51,779 nucleotides of DNA from Limnohabitans sp. (lineage in GTDB: Bacteria > Pseudomonadota > Gammaproteobacteria > Burkholderiales > Burkholderiaceae_C), in the NCBI GenBank assembly GCA_018882835.1, contig VERE01000017.1:1-51779 (forward strand), in the 5' to 3' direction. The position numbers and the translations under genes were made by a program. Below, in pieces: positions 16,711-25,678 of this stretch. Every line of letters begins with the position of its first letter. Within the stretch, counting starts at the first letter, position 1. The notes below the pieces were generated by a model. That model did not search any database. It was not told the DNA's origin and was given only the letters and a program-made list of their open reading frames with translations.

Positions 16711-17091
16711 TTATTTGGCTGCGGCAACCGAGGCCTTGTGGACCAGTTTTTCCTTGATGCGAGCAGACTTGCCGCTGCGTGAGCGCAGGTAGTAAAGCTT
16801 GGCACGACGGACGTCGCCGCGGCGCTTGACTTCAATGCTGGCGATCAGCGGGCTGTAGGTTTGGAAGGTACGCTCGACACCCTCGCCGCTGGAGATTTTG
16901 CGAACAGTGAAGCCGCTGTTCAGGCCGCGATTGCGCTTGGCAATCACCACGCCTTCGTAGGCCTGCACGCGCTTGCGGGTGCCTTCGACCACGTTCACGC
17001 TGACAATCACGGTGTCGCCGGGGGCGAACTCGGGGATGGTTTTGCCAAGGCGAGCAATTTCTTCTTGCTCAAGGGTTTGGATCAGGTTCAT
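16711..17091 (-). CDS. rplS: 50S ribosomal protein L19
   Basis: A 126-residue protein from [12 protein letters not shown], with the core [20 protein letters not shown] and the basic RRAKLYYLR segment of bL19, which sits at the interface between the two ribosomal subunits. GAGGAA lies five bases before the ATG and fixes the start; upstream codons are not used. It is the last gene of rpsP-rimM-trmD-rplS and is followed by an intrinsic terminator. The 121-base gap to trmD could hold a separate control site, but nothing specific is seen. Confidence 0.97.
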   Translation of the reverse strand: MNLIQTLEQEEIARLGKTIPEFAPGDTVIVSVNVVEGTRKRVQAYEGVVIAKRNRGLNSGFTVRKISSGEGVERTFQTYSPLIASIEVKRRGDVRRAKLYYLRSRSGKSARIKEKLVHKASVAAAK

Positions 17092-17212
17092 AAGTTCCTC
17101 AAAGGATCGTGGTCGCGCTACACAAAAGGCCCTGCATGGCGCTGTTCTCGGCAATGAAGCGAGACATGTTCGTCGCAAGGCGGCCGACCAGAGGATCGAT
17201 TAGCCAGCTATT

Positions 17213-17923
17213 CTACAACGATTTCGGCTTGTTCAGCAAATCCGGGCGCAGGGCCCGGGTCAGGGCCTGGGACTGGTCCTTGCGCCAGCGTTCAATCTGG
17301 GCATGGTGGCCAGACAACAAGGGGGCCGGCACGGCTTGCCCTTGCCACACCTCCGGTCGGGTGTAGTGGGGGCAATCCAACAAGCCGTCAATGGCCGGGT
17401 TGAAGCTGTCAAGATGGTGGCTGTCCTGGTCATGCAGCACCCCGGGTTGCAAGCGGGTGACGGCATCGAGCAAGGCCATGGCAGGTACCTCGCCACCGGA
17501 GAGCACAAAGTCGCCCAAACTGATTTGCCCATCCACAAACAGGTCAATGAACCGTTGGTCCACCCCTTCGTAGCGACCGCATAACAACACCGCCCCCTCC
17601 CCTTGCGCCCAGTGCTGAACGCGTGCGTGATCCAGACGTTCACCCAAAGGGGAGAAAAGCAACAGCGGCGCCGTGGTGCGATCCTGCCCACGGTCTGCTC
17701 GAATCGCTTCCAGGCAGAGTCGCAAAGGCTCCGCCAGCATGACCATACCGGGACCGCCACCAAAAGGTCGGTCGTCCACGCGGCGGTAAGGCCCGTCTGC
17801 GAAATCTCGCGGGTTCCAGAGCTTGACCTGGACCTGCCCCGAAGCAAAGGCGCGGCGCGTCACACCCAAGCTTAAAAAGGGCGTGAACAAGTCAGGGAAA
17901 AGGGTGATGACGTCAAAGCGCAT
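17213..17923 (-). CDS. trmD: tRNA (guanine-37-N1)-methyltransferase
   Basis: A 236-residue SPOUT-class enzyme that makes m1G37 in tRNAs and so prevents frameshifting. Visible signatures are RPFGGGPGMVMLAEPL, the knot segments LLCGRYEGVDQR and DFVLSGGEVPAMALLD. The start MRFDVITLFPDLF at 17923 is the conserved one. It follows rimM by ten bases within the classic ribosomal operon. Confidence 0.97.
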   Translation of the reverse strand: MRFDVITLFPDLFTPFLSLGVTRRAFASGQVQVKLWNPRDFADGPYRRVDDRPFGGGPGMVMLAEPLRLCLEAIRADRGQDRTTAPLLLFSPLGERLDHARVQHWAQGEGAVLLCGRYEGVDQRFIDLFVDGQISLGDFVLSGGEVPAMALLDAVTRLQPGVLHDQDSHHLDSFNPAIDGLLDCPHYTRPEVWQGQAVPAPLLSGHHAQIERWRKDQSQALTRALRPDLLNKPKSL

Positions 17924-17933
17924 GGCGAGGGAC

Positions 17934-18497
17934 TCAATAGTCGGGTTGCCAGTCCGCCGTGATGCGCCGTGCGGCCAAATCGACCTGGTCGATGTAGGCA
18001 CTGACAAAAGGAATCATGCGTTCCTGCGGCTTGCCATCTTGCTCAAAGGCCAAAACCAACACCGTTTGCGGGCCGGTGGCCATCAAATCTTTGACCTGGC
18101 CCAGCGGCAGACCTTCGCGGTTCACCACATCCAATCCCAGCAAGTCGACCCAGTAGTACTCGTCGGCATCGGGCGTGGGAAAGCTGGCACGGGAGACAAA
18201 AATGCGGGCGCCACGCAAGGACTCTGCTGCCGTGCGATCGGGCACCTCATGGGATGAGGCCACCACCGTGTCAGAGTGCTCGCGGGCCTCCTTGATGCGC
18301 ATCAGCACTGTGCCGTCAAAGACCTTGGGCCCTTTTTCGGCGGGCTGCAAATACCAGCGCTTGGAAGAAAAAAGCGCTTCCGGAGAAGCGCTGTAAGGCA
18401 GGATTTTGAACCAGCCTTTGATGCCCCAGGCATCGGCAATCCGCCCCACCTCGATGGCATCCGCTGGCAATTCAGCGGCTTCGAAGAGAGGCGTCAT
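17934..18497 (-). CDS. rimM: Ribosome maturation factor RimM
   Basis: A 187-residue protein with the N-terminal beta-barrel (IEVGRIADAWGIKGWFKI) and a C-terminal PRC-barrel containing DEYYWVDLLGLDV. RimM assists late assembly of the 30S head by binding uS19. It sits between rpsP, ten bases upstream, and trmD, ten bases downstream. Confidence 0.97.
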   Translation of the reverse strand: MTPLFEAAELPADAIEVGRIADAWGIKGWFKILPYSASPEALFSSKRWYLQPAEKGPKVFDGTVLMRIKEAREHSDTVVASSHEVPDRTAAESLRGARIFVSRASFPTPDADEYYWVDLLGLDVVNREGLPLGQVKDLMATGPQTVLVLAFEQDGKPQERMIPFVSAYIDQVDLAARRITADWQPDY

Positions 18498-18507
18498 GCG
18501 AGAAAAA

Positions 18508-18759
18508 TCAGGCTGCTTTCTTGGCAGCTTGCTTGATCAGGCGCTCCACGGTGGGAGAGGCCTGTGCGCCCACGCTTTTCCAATAGGTCAGGCGGTCCTG
18601 GGCAATGCGCAAGCCCTCTTCGCTTGCCACGGCGATGGGGTTGTAAAAACCGATGCGCTCGATGAAGCGTCCGTCACGGCGAACACGCTTGTCCGACACG
18701 ACGATGTTGAAAAACGGACGGGCTTTGGAGCCGCCGCGAGAGAGTCGAATGACGACCAT
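18508..18759 (-). CDS. rpsP: 30S ribosomal protein S16
   Basis: An 83-residue protein starting [18 protein letters not shown] with the family segment [15 protein letters not shown], ending in a lysine/alanine tail. It is the first gene of the rpsP-rimM-trmD-rplS operon. GAAGGATAAACC before the ATG contains the ribosome site. A consensus -10 lies about 90 bases upstream. Confidence 0.97.
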   Translation of the reverse strand: MVVIRLSRGGSKARPFFNIVVSDKRVRRDGRFIERIGFYNPIAVASEEGLRIAQDRLTYWKSVGAQASPTVERLIKQAAKKAA

Positions 18760-18845
18760 GGTTTATCCTTCGGGTGGTGAATTTTTTTCAACGTTTGAGA
18801 CACGCGCAATGGCCACCCGGCCAGCGACACGCTGAAAAGCCTCTG

Positions 18846-18851
18846 ATTATA
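18846..18851 (-). promoter_or_regulatory. -10 element of the rpsP operon promoter
   Basis: A perfect TATAAT on the minus strand, in CGCGCTATAATCAGAGG. The predicted transcript leader before rpsP is about 80 bases and carries a T/A-rich tract near the start codon. No good -35 is seen at 16-18 bases. Confidence 0.6.
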
Positions 18852-18918
18852 GCGCGCATTCGGCAAATGGCTGCCGCCACCCCATCCTCGCGAGCGCAGC
18901 GCGTCGATCTCGACCTGG

Positions 18919-19929
18919 TCAATACAAAGTAAAACTCAACCAATACGCCATGCCAGCCACGAACGCGCTGGCAGGAATGGTCAAAATCCAGGCCCAGATG
19001 ATGTTGCCGGCCACCCCCCAGCGCACCGCGCTGGCCCGCTTTGTTGACCCCACCCCCACGATGGCCCCCGTGATGGTATGCGTGGTTGACACAGGAATGC
19101 CGAGTGCGGTGGCCATGAACAGGGTCAGGGCGCCGCCCGTTTCAGCACAAAAACCGCCGACAGGCTTGAGCTTGGTGATTTTTTGGCCCATGGTCTTCAC
19201 GATGCGCCAGCCCCCAAACATGGTGCCTAAAGCAATCGCAACGTAGCAGGAGATGATGGTCCACCCCGGGGGCGAGGCATCAGAGGCTGAGGCATACCCC
19301 GTGGCAATCAGCAGCATCCAGATGATGCCAATGGTTTTTTGGGCGTCATTGCCGCCATGGCCCAGGCTGTAGGCGCTGGCAGAGACCAGTTGCAGCCTTC
19401 GAAACCACTTGTCGACGCGAGACGGTGTGGTGCGTCTAAACAACCAAGCCACGGCCACCATCATGAGCGACCCCAAAAGGAAACCCAGAAGCGGCGAAAT
19501 GAAGATGAAGGCCACCGTGCGCAAAACGCCCGTGGCAATCAAGGCGCCCGCTCCGGCTTTGGCCAGCACGGCCCCCACGATGCCGCCAATCAAGGCATGC
19601 GAAGAGCTGCTGGGAATACCGTAATACCAGGTCACTATGTTCCAGGTGATGGCGCCCGTGAGCGCGCCGAACACCACGTGTGTGTCCACCACGCCCGGCA
19701 TGACGATCCCCTTGCCCACGGTGGCCGCCACACTGAGATGAAAAACAAAAATGGCGATCAGGTTGAAAAAGGCCGCAAACACCACGGCCTGCGCCGGCTT
19801 CAGTACGCCTGTCGACACCACCGTGGCAATCGAGTTGGCCGCATCATGAAAACCGTTCATGAAATCAAATGCCAGTGCCAGAAACACCAGCAACATGACC
19901 ACCCACAGCGCTGTTTGAGCCGTATCCAT
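18919..19929 (-). CDS. pit: Low-affinity inorganic phosphate transporter, PiT family
   Basis: A 336-residue polytopic membrane protein with about ten hydrophobic segments. The two PiT signature repeats are visible: GFHDAANSIATVVSTG near residue 27 and GHGGNDAQKTIGII in the second half. PiT proteins import metal-phosphate complexes using the proton gradient. The gene follows a DUF47/PhoU-like gene by 17 bases, the usual partner in many bacteria. A Pho-box-like element precedes that partner. Confidence 0.95.
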   Translation of the reverse strand: MDTAQTALWVVMLLVFLALAFDFMNGFHDAANSIATVVSTGVLKPAQAVVFAAFFNLIAIFVFHLSVAATVGKGIVMPGVVDTHVVFGALTGAITWNIVTWYYGIPSSSSHALIGGIVGAVLAKAGAGALIATGVLRTVAFIFISPLLGFLLGSLMMVAVAWLFRRTTPSRVDKWFRRLQLVSASAYSLGHGGNDAQKTIGIIWMLLIATGYASASDASPPGWTIISCYVAIALGTMFGGWRIVKTMGQKITKLKPVGGFCAETGGALTLFMATALGIPVSTTHTITGAIVGVGSTKRASAVRWGVAGNIIWAWILTIPASAFVAGMAYWLSFTLY

Positions 19930-19946
19930 TCAGAAACCCGAAGATC

Positions 19947-20594
19947 TTAGGAATTCTCGAGGACGATGCCCTCGATCAGGTTGGCCACGTCCTCACACTT
20001 GTCGGTGATGGTTTCCAGCAGTTCGTAAATGGCCTTGAGCTTGATCACTTCACGCACTTCGGGCTCTTCGCGGAACAGTTTGCTCATGGCGCTGCGCATG
20101 ACACGGTCGGCATCGGATTCGAGCCTGTCTATTTCTTCGCAAGTCTTGAGCGCGGCTTCAGCCGTGGCAGGCTCGGCAATGCGATCGAGCAATTTGACGG
20201 CATCGCGCACGCGCTCACAGCAGCGCACGGAGAGGTCGGTCAGGCGCGTGATCTCATCGGTCATGTGGCGCACGTCGTAGAGCGCCATGGTTTCGGCAGA
20301 GTCTTGGATCAGGTCCGCCACATCGTCCATGGTGTTGATCAGCGAGTGAATTTGCTCTCGGTCGATCGGCGTGATGAAAGTGCGGTGAATGGCGCGGTTG
20401 ACATCATGGGTGACCCGGTCTGCTGCACGCTCTGCATTGTCGACATCCTGGTTGTATTTTTCGCGCAAATGCGGGTCTGCGTAGTTTTGCACCAGGCTGG
20501 AAAAAGCACGCGCAGCTTCCACAATGCGGTCGGCATGCTGGTTGAACATCTCGAAAAAATTGCCCTCGCGGGGCAGCAACTTCCCAAACAACAT
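19947..20594 (-). CDS. DUF47/PhoU-like accessory protein of the PiT transporter
   Basis: A 215-residue, largely helical protein starting MLFGKLLPREGNFFEMFNQHAD. Acidic helices such as EIDRLESDADRVMRSAM and the END segment KCEDVANLIEGIVLENS match the DUF47 (YkaA/PhoU-like) family, which modulates the neighbouring PiT permease. GAGGAG before the ATG fixes the start; an open frame further upstream has no support. It forms an operon with pit. A candidate Pho box ends 15 bases before the start codon. Confidence 0.92.
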   Translation of the reverse strand: MLFGKLLPREGNFFEMFNQHADRIVEAARAFSSLVQNYADPHLREKYNQDVDNAERAADRVTHDVNRAIHRTFITPIDREQIHSLINTMDDVADLIQDSAETMALYDVRHMTDEITRLTDLSVRCCERVRDAVKLLDRIAEPATAEAALKTCEEIDRLESDADRVMRSAMSKLFREEPEVREVIKLKAIYELLETITDKCEDVANLIEGIVLENS

Positions 20595-20609
20595 GGGGAA
20601 CTCCTCAAT

Positions 20610-20638
20610 ATGACAAAACAGTGACGTTTTGATGTCAG
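20610..20638 (-). promoter_or_regulatory. Candidate Pho box upstream of DUF47-pit
   Basis: Read on the minus strand there are three tandem 11-base units: CTGACAT-CAAA, ACGTCAC-TGTT and TTGTCAT. Against the PhoB half-site CTGTCAT/C they match 6/7, 5/7 and 6/7, with the exact 4-base spacers of Pho boxes. The position, just upstream of the ribosome site and downstream of a possible -10 (TACACT, 20644-20649), would suit repression better than activation. Confidence 0.5.
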
Positions 20639-20758
20639 GACGGAGTGTACTCGCAGAGTCTCGCGGGTCGCTGACACAAGCTTCCAGTGAACGAGACGCG
20701 CAAATCCCTGGGTCAAAGAGGTTTGCCAAGGCCCTGGCGGTATCGCCAGGAGGGCGGG

Positions 20759-21124
20759 CTAATTTCTGAAAATGAAATAAATGGCACCCAGCAGGCAAAA
20801 CCCGGCCCAAAGGTAATCGAGCTTGAGAGGCTCTTTCAGAAAGTACACGGAGAACGGCACAAAGACAGCCAAGGTGATCACTTCCTGGACGATTTTCAGC
20901 TGTCCAACGCTCAGGGCGCCCGATTGGTAGCCGATGCGATTCGCTGGTACCTGTAACAGATACTCCAGCAAGGCGATGCCCCAACTGACCAGGGCGGCTA
21001 TGTACCAAGGCGCTGTCGACAGGTTCTTGAGATGACCATACCAAGCAAATGTCATGAAGACGTTGGCCAGCAACAGCAATATCAAGGCCTGCGCAATCGG
21101 CGGCAGGATTGGCAATGCACTCAT
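20759..21124 (-). CDS. Small DMT-family (DUF486) membrane protein
   Basis: A 121-residue protein with four hydrophobic segments and the conserved MTFAWYGHLK near the N-terminus and LDYLWAGFCLLGAIYFIFRN at the end, as in DUF486 members of the drug/metabolite transporter superfamily. Function in this family is not established. It lies 16 bases after folK on the same strand, and 164 bases separate it from the DUF47 gene. Confidence 0.85.
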   Translation of the reverse strand: MSALPILPPIAQALILLLLANVFMTFAWYGHLKNLSTAPWYIAALVSWGIALLEYLLQVPANRIGYQSGALSVGQLKIVQEVITLAVFVPFSVYFLKEPLKLDYLWAGFCLLGAIYFIFRN

Positions 21125-21140
21125 GGCTTTCTTCCTTGCA

Positions 21141-21605
21141 TCAAAGTGGATAGATAGACTGGCCTGAGACCGATGCCAGCATCGCCGCAGTCACACGGTG
21201 CGGGCAAACGTCTCGCAAAGGGAACAGCACAAAGGCTCGCGAGGCCCAACGCGGATGAGGCAACTGCAAATCTGGGCTGTCCATGCGCGCTTCACCATAA
21301 AAAAGCAAATCGAGGTCGAGTGTGCGCGGCGCATTGAGGTAGGGCCGCTCGCGCCCCGCCGCAGCTTCCAGGCGCTGCAACAATCGCAGCAATTCCGGTG
21401 CCGTCAAGCGGGTTTGCAGCGTCGCCACGGCATTCACATAGTCGGGACCGCTGGCCTCGTGTGGCGCGCTTCGGTACAAACGGGACAATTGAAGGTCTTC
21501 GCAGCCCTCTGTCCTTGACAGTGCTTGTGCCGCATGACGGACTTGTTGTGCAGCCTCTCCCAGGTTTGCGCCCAAACCGATGCAGGCCAGGACCGGGTCG
21601 CGCAT
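21141..21605 (-). CDS. folK: 6-hydroxymethyl-7,8-dihydropterin pyrophosphokinase
   Basis: A 154-residue enzyme of folate synthesis that moves pyrophosphate from ATP to the pterin. The signature RPYLNAPRTLDLDLLFYGE and the N-terminal GLGANLGEAAQQV are clear. The ATG at 21605 begins one base after the pcnB stop codon, so its ribosome site is inside pcnB; a GTG at 21626 would overlap pcnB and is less likely. pcnB-folK is a common bacterial pair. Confidence 0.95.
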   Translation of the reverse strand: MRDPVLACIGLGANLGEAAQQVRHAAQALSRTEGCEDLQLSRLYRSAPHEASGPDYVNAVATLQTRLTAPELLRLLQRLEAAAGRERPYLNAPRTLDLDLLFYGEARMDSPDLQLPHPRWASRAFVLFPLRDVCPHRVTAAMLASVSGQSIYPL

Positions 21606-21606
21606 G

Positions 21607-23145
21607 TCAGCTCTCGACAGCACCACCCGCGCCCTCTGGGCCCGCCCCAGGCTTGCGACGACGGCGGCGGCGTTTGCGCGGGGCTTCCCCGTCGGATGGC
21701 AGGCCTTCGCTTGGCGTCACAACTGCAGGGGCACCCTCATGGGCCGCAGGAACGCGCACAGTGCGGGGGACGCGCTGAGGCCGCTGAGTTTGCAAGCGGA
21801 TTTGCTGCAGCATGTCCTCGCGGGCCAGGTCGTCGGCCAGGCTGAAGGTTTGCCACCAGTCGGCCAGGTCTTCCGCCACTTCCCCAATGTCGGCGCGCAA
21901 CCGCATGAAATCGAAACCGGCACGGAAGCGTGCCTGCATGACCAGTGTCATGGGCCCGCTGCCGGTGCGCTTTTCAAAGCGGGGTTGCATCATCCAGATT
22001 TCGCGCATGTCGGCACCAAGCTTGCCACGGCCGGACACGTCGCCAATGCGGGCATCGAACACTTCGTCGATGGCTTCTTGCAAAGCGGGAAATGGGGGCG
22101 CTTTGCCACGGCGCTGGTCCCAGGCTTCGCGCACATCGGACCACAGCACACAGGCCAGCAAAAAACTGGGCGCAACCGGCTTGCCTTCGCCAACGCGCCG
22201 ATCAGTGTCCTGCAAAGCGGCTTGCACGAAGGGGTCGTCGCCGCGTTCCACCACCACATCCAGCAGCGGGTAAATGCCTTTGGCCAAACCCAAGCTGCGC
22301 AACTGGGCAATGCTGGCCAGGGCATGGCCTGTTTGCAACAGCTTGAGCATCTCGTCAAACAAGCGGCTTTGCGGCACATCGGCCAGCAAGCCAACCATTT
22401 TTTTCAGCGGGGCAGCGGTTTTGGTTTCCAGCTTGAAGCCCAGCGCCGACAGCTTGGCCGAAAAGCGCACGGCCCGGATGATGCGCACCGGGTCTTCGCG
22501 GTAGCGCGTGGCGGCGTCGCCAATCATGCGCAGTCGGCGTTTTTTGGCGTCCTGAATGCCGCCGTGGTAGTCCACCACTTCGCCGGTGCGCGGGTTGTAG
22601 TACATCGCATTGACACTGAAATCGCGTCGGGCGGCGTCTTCGTCTTGCGGGCCCCAGACATTGTCACGCAGCACGCGACCGCTGGCGTCCACCGCATGTT
22701 TCACATCGGCCAGGGCGCGTTTGCTGGTGCGCTCGTTGCCGGAAACCTGGGCTGCGTCGGCCGCGTCAAGGTAGGCCCGAAAAGTCGAGACTTCTATCAC
22801 TTCATGCTCACGGCCACGGCCATAAACCACATGAACAATGCGAAAGCGCCGGCCAATGATGAAGGCACGGCGAAACAAGGCCTTCACCTGCTCTGGCGTG
22901 GCATTGGTGGCCACGTCAAAATCCTTGGGCCGCAAGCCCAGCAACAAATCGCGCACGGCACCGCCAACGATGTAGGCCTCGTACCCCCGTTCTTGCAAGG
23001 TGCTCACCACATTCAACGCCCGCTCGTCCACCAAGGAGGGATCAATGCCATGAACGCGCGCCGGCACCAGCTGGCGCTTGCCCAGCGAAGGCTTTTTGCT
23101 GTCGGGCGCCTGGCCCATCAGCCGTTGAATGAAAGTTTTGATCAT
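21607..23145 (-). CDS. pcnB: Poly(A) polymerase I
   Basis: A 512-residue class II nucleotidyltransferase. The signature GGAVRDLLLGLRPKDFDVATNAT carries the catalytic aspartates; RIIRAVRFSAKLS follows in the tRNA-nucleotidyltransferase-like core. The C-terminus is strongly basic (RKRRRRRRKPG), as expected for RNA binding. It adds 3' A-tails that prime RNA decay. The start overlaps the stop of the HAD phosphatase by four bases (ATGA) and the stop nearly abuts folK. Confidence 0.96.
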   Translation of the reverse strand: MIKTFIQRLMGQAPDSKKPSLGKRQLVPARVHGIDPSLVDERALNVVSTLQERGYEAYIVGGAVRDLLLGLRPKDFDVATNATPEQVKALFRRAFIIGRRFRIVHVVYGRGREHEVIEVSTFRAYLDAADAAQVSGNERTSKRALADVKHAVDASGRVLRDNVWGPQDEDAARRDFSVNAMYYNPRTGEVVDYHGGIQDAKKRRLRMIGDAATRYREDPVRIIRAVRFSAKLSALGFKLETKTAAPLKKMVGLLADVPQSRLFDEMLKLLQTGHALASIAQLRSLGLAKGIYPLLDVVVERGDDPFVQAALQDTDRRVGEGKPVAPSFLLACVLWSDVREAWDQRRGKAPPFPALQEAIDEVFDARIGDVSGRGKLGADMREIWMMQPRFEKRTGSGPMTLVMQARFRAGFDFMRLRADIGEVAEDLADWWQTFSLADDLAREDMLQQIRLQTQRPQRVPRTVRVPAAHEGAPAVVTPSEGLPSDGEAPRKRRRRRRKPGAGPEGAGGAVES

Positions 23146-23813
23146 GAAGTTGCAAACAGTTCGAGGATCGGCCAGCCACGCTGCTGGGCTTGGGCACGCA
23201 AAGCGGCATCCGGGTTGGTCGCCACAGGGTGGTTGACGCGGCTCAGCAGGGGCAGATCATTGGGAGAGTCACTGTAAAAAGTGGTCTGAACCGATGTCCA
23301 CGACAGGCCCCTGGCATCCAGCCATTGTTGCAGACGTTGCACCTTGCCCTCGCGCATGGAGGGCGTGCCCTCGATTTCGCCTGTGAACCAGCCCTGACTG
23401 TCACGCTGTAACTGCACGGCGATCAGATCGGCAATGCCCAAGGCTTGCACGATGGGGCGGGTCACGAACTCGTTGGTGGCGGTGATCACCATCAAGTGGT
23501 CCCCGGCGGCGCGATGGCGCTCGATCAAGGCCAGCGCCTCAGGCCGAATGGCCGGACGGATCACCTCGTCCATGAACTGCGCATGGGCCGCATAGGCAGC
23601 CTGCGGGCCTTTCAAGCGAAACGCTTCGGTCGCAAAGCGAACATAGTCGTGAATGTCCAGGCGGCCTGCTTGATAGTCAGCATAAAAAGCGTCGTTGCGC
23701 CGGGCAAACGACACCGGGTCGACCCATCCCATGCGGATGGTGAACTCGCCCCAGCTGTAATCCGAGTCGAGCGGCAACAAGGTGTTGTCAAGGTCAAACA
23801 ATGCGAGTTTCAA
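23142..23813 (-). CDS. HAD-superfamily (IB, SerB-like) phosphatase
   Basis: A 223-residue HAD hydrolase. Motif I is FDLDNTLLPLDSDY with nucleophile D7 and D9; motif II is ITATNEF; motif III/IV is YSDSPNDLPLL. The HAD-IB group contains phosphoserine phosphatase-like enzymes and the substrate here cannot be told. It lies between hda, four bases upstream, and pcnB, which it overlaps. Confidence 0.93.
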   Translation of the reverse strand: MKLALFDLDNTLLPLDSDYSWGEFTIRMGWVDPVSFARRNDAFYADYQAGRLDIHDYVRFATEAFRLKGPQAAYAAHAQFMDEVIRPAIRPEALALIERHRAAGDHLMVITATNEFVTRPIVQALGIADLIAVQLQRDSQGWFTGEIEGTPSMREGKVQRLQQWLDARGLSWTSVQTTFYSDSPNDLPLLSRVNHPVATNPDAALRAQAQQRGWPILELFATS

Positions 23814-23817
23814 AGCG

Positions 23818-24504
23818 TCAAACCTCTTGCAACATGGACTTGATCAAAGGGATGGTGATGGGGCGCTGGTTTTGCAATGCGTAAACATCCAGGGCATCCA
23901 ACAACTGCACCAGGCTGCCCAAATCGCGGCTGAAGCGGGTCAGGATGAAGTCCATCACCTCGTCCTTCAGAAAAACACCTCGCGCTTCAGCATGCTGGCG
24001 TAAGACAGCACGCCGCTGCGATTCGTCCAACAACTGAAGCTGGTACACATGGCCCCAGCCCAAGCGGGTTCGCAAGTCCTCTCGCAAGGGCAAATCGCTG
24101 GGGGGGCAGTCGCCCGCTGCCAGCACCCAACGCTGTCGGCCATCCACAGGCGATGTGGCATTCACAAACCAATTGAACGCCGTGTGTTGCTGTACGGCGC
24201 TGTAGGCCTGTACATCGTCAAACAGCACCACTTGCCAGTGGGCGTCAAAGCCCGCCGGCTCGGCCACGGTGGCATCCAGCCAGCCCACTGCAGTGCCCTG
24301 TGCCTGCAAGGCTTGCGCCACCGCGCGCAACAGATGGGTCTTGCCACTGCCAGATTCGCCCCAAAGGTAGGTGGGCACGGGCGAGCGCAATTCGTTGCCA
24401 ACCCACAAGCGCAGGTGCTGACAAACGTCTTCATTCGGTCCTGGAAAAAAGTTTTGCAGGGTTGGCCCCGAGGCCAAGCCCATGTCAAGCACGATTTGTT
24501 TCAT
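23818..24504 (-). CDS. hda: DnaA regulatory inactivator Hda
   Basis: A 228-residue DnaA-like AAA+ protein without a DNA-binding domain IV. It has the Walker A motif WGESGSGKTH and a Walker B near VVLFDDV. The N-terminal MKQIVLDMGL is the likely sliding-clamp-binding peptide. With the clamp it stimulates ATP hydrolysis by DnaA after initiation. I chose the ATG at 24504; a GTG at 24522 would overlap the stop of the upstream transporter gene by four bases (GTGA) and is a real alternative. Confidence 0.93.
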   Translation of the reverse strand: MKQIVLDMGLASGPTLQNFFPGPNEDVCQHLRLWVGNELRSPVPTYLWGESGSGKTHLLRAVAQALQAQGTAVGWLDATVAEPAGFDAHWQVVLFDDVQAYSAVQQHTAFNWFVNATSPVDGRQRWVLAAGDCPPSDLPLREDLRTRLGWGHVYQLQLLDESQRRAVLRQHAEARGVFLKDEVMDFILTRFSRDLGSLVQLLDALDVYALQNQRPITIPLIKSMLQEV

Positions 24505-24518
24505 GGCCTGTGGGACGC

Positions 24519-25586
24519 TCACCGATACAAGGCGCTGGCCATGTACTGTTGCTTCAGGCGCCGCAAGGCCACCAACAGCACGGCACTGGCGGGCAAGGCC
24601 ACCAGCACGCCGACAAAGCCCAACACCTGGCCAAAAGCCAGCAGCGCAAAAATCACGGCCAGCGGGTGCAGGCCAATGCGCTCACCAACCCAGCGTGGCG
24701 TGAGCACAAAACTTTCCAGTACCTGGCCCGCGCCGTACACCAGGGCGACCACGCCCAGCGCTTGCAAGGGTTCGAACTGCAGCACAGCCGCCAACAAGGC
24801 CAGCAGCAAGCCCAGGCCAAAGCCCAGGTAGGGAATGAAGATCGCCAAACCGGTGAAGACGCCGATCGGCAAGGCCAAGTCAAGACCGCACAAGCGCAAG
24901 GCTAGGCTGTAGTAAATTGCCAAAGCCAGCATTACCGAGAGTTGCCCGCGCAAGTACTGCCCCAGCACCGCATCGGCTTCGGTCATGAAGCCATCCACAG
25001 GGGCGCGCCAGCGCAGCGGCACCCACTCGCGCAACAAAGCCACCAGGCGCTCCCAGTCGGCCAAGAGGTAAAACAACACCACAGGGATGAGCACTGCGTT
25101 GCCAATCAGGGTCAGCGCCATGCTGCCGCCCATGCGCAAGGACGACAGCAGCGTGGTCACCACCTGGTCCATCGAGCCGTCAAAATGCTGCATCAAAAAG
25201 GCTTTGAAGCTGGCCACATCCAGCCGGGTTTGAACGCCCCAATGCTGCAGCATGGGGGCCAGCCAGGCATCGAGCCGCTGCAACTGCAAGGGCAGCTGTT
25301 CGCGCAGCAAGGGCAGTTCTTTCACCAGGATCGGAATCAGCAAGGTCAGCAGTGCCAGCGCGACCAGCAAAAAAACGCACTCCACCAGAAGGACGCAGGC
25401 CAGTCGCGGCAAATAGCCGCCCGTGACGCGGTGCAAACCGCCCACCAGTGGGCTCAAGGCATAGGCCAGACCTGCGCCCACGACAAATGGCATGAGCACC
25501 GGCCCCAGTCCCACCAATACCCCCACACACACCGCAAAAATGCCCAGCCAGGCGACGGCCCGTTGCTGCGTGGGGGTGAATTGCAT
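24519..25586 (-). CDS. AI-2E family membrane transporter
   Basis: A 355-residue polytopic protein with about eight hydrophobic segments, including the paired N-terminal helices starting at AVAWLGIFAVCVGV and a central soluble helical part (PLLREQLPLQLQRLDAWL). This is the layout of the AI-2E/PerM family, which includes exporters of various small molecules and Na+/H+ antiporters. The start MQFTPTQQRAV at 25586 is the conserved type; the upstream open frame runs into the purM promoter. It is divergent from purM and upstream of hda. Confidence 0.92.
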   Translation of the reverse strand: MQFTPTQQRAVAWLGIFAVCVGVLVGLGPVLMPFVVGAGLAYALSPLVGGLHRVTGGYLPRLACVLLVECVFLLVALALLTLLIPILVKELPLLREQLPLQLQRLDAWLAPMLQHWGVQTRLDVASFKAFLMQHFDGSMDQVVTTLLSSLRMGGSMALTLIGNAVLIPVVLFYLLADWERLVALLREWVPLRWRAPVDGFMTEADAVLGQYLRGQLSVMLALAIYYSLALRLCGLDLALPIGVFTGLAIFIPYLGFGLGLLLALLAAVLQFEPLQALGVVALVYGAGQVLESFVLTPRWVGERIGLHPLAVIFALLAFGQVLGFVGVLVALPASAVLLVALRRLKQQYMASALYR

Positions 25587-25609
25587 ACAGGTGGTAGATG
25601 GACAGAACT

Positions 25610-25627
25610 TAGAATGCCCTGATTCTA
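25610..25627. promoter_or_regulatory. Facing -10 elements between the AI-2E gene and purM
   Basis: TAGAAT (25610-25615) and ATTCTA (25622-25627) form a perfect inverted repeat with a 6-base centre. Each arm is a good -10 in opposite directions, one toward purM and one toward the AI-2E gene. No convincing -35 is seen for either. Confidence 0.4.
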
Positions 25628-25678
25628 TCGGCGTGGCTCTGGTTGCGCCCACCCCCTTCCCTGCATACACCTCTTGCC

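Noticed and set aside
21580..23277. Plus-strand open frame of 565 codons opposite pcnB
   Set aside because: Antisense to pcnB, low-complexity composition, no ribosome site and no recognisable domain.
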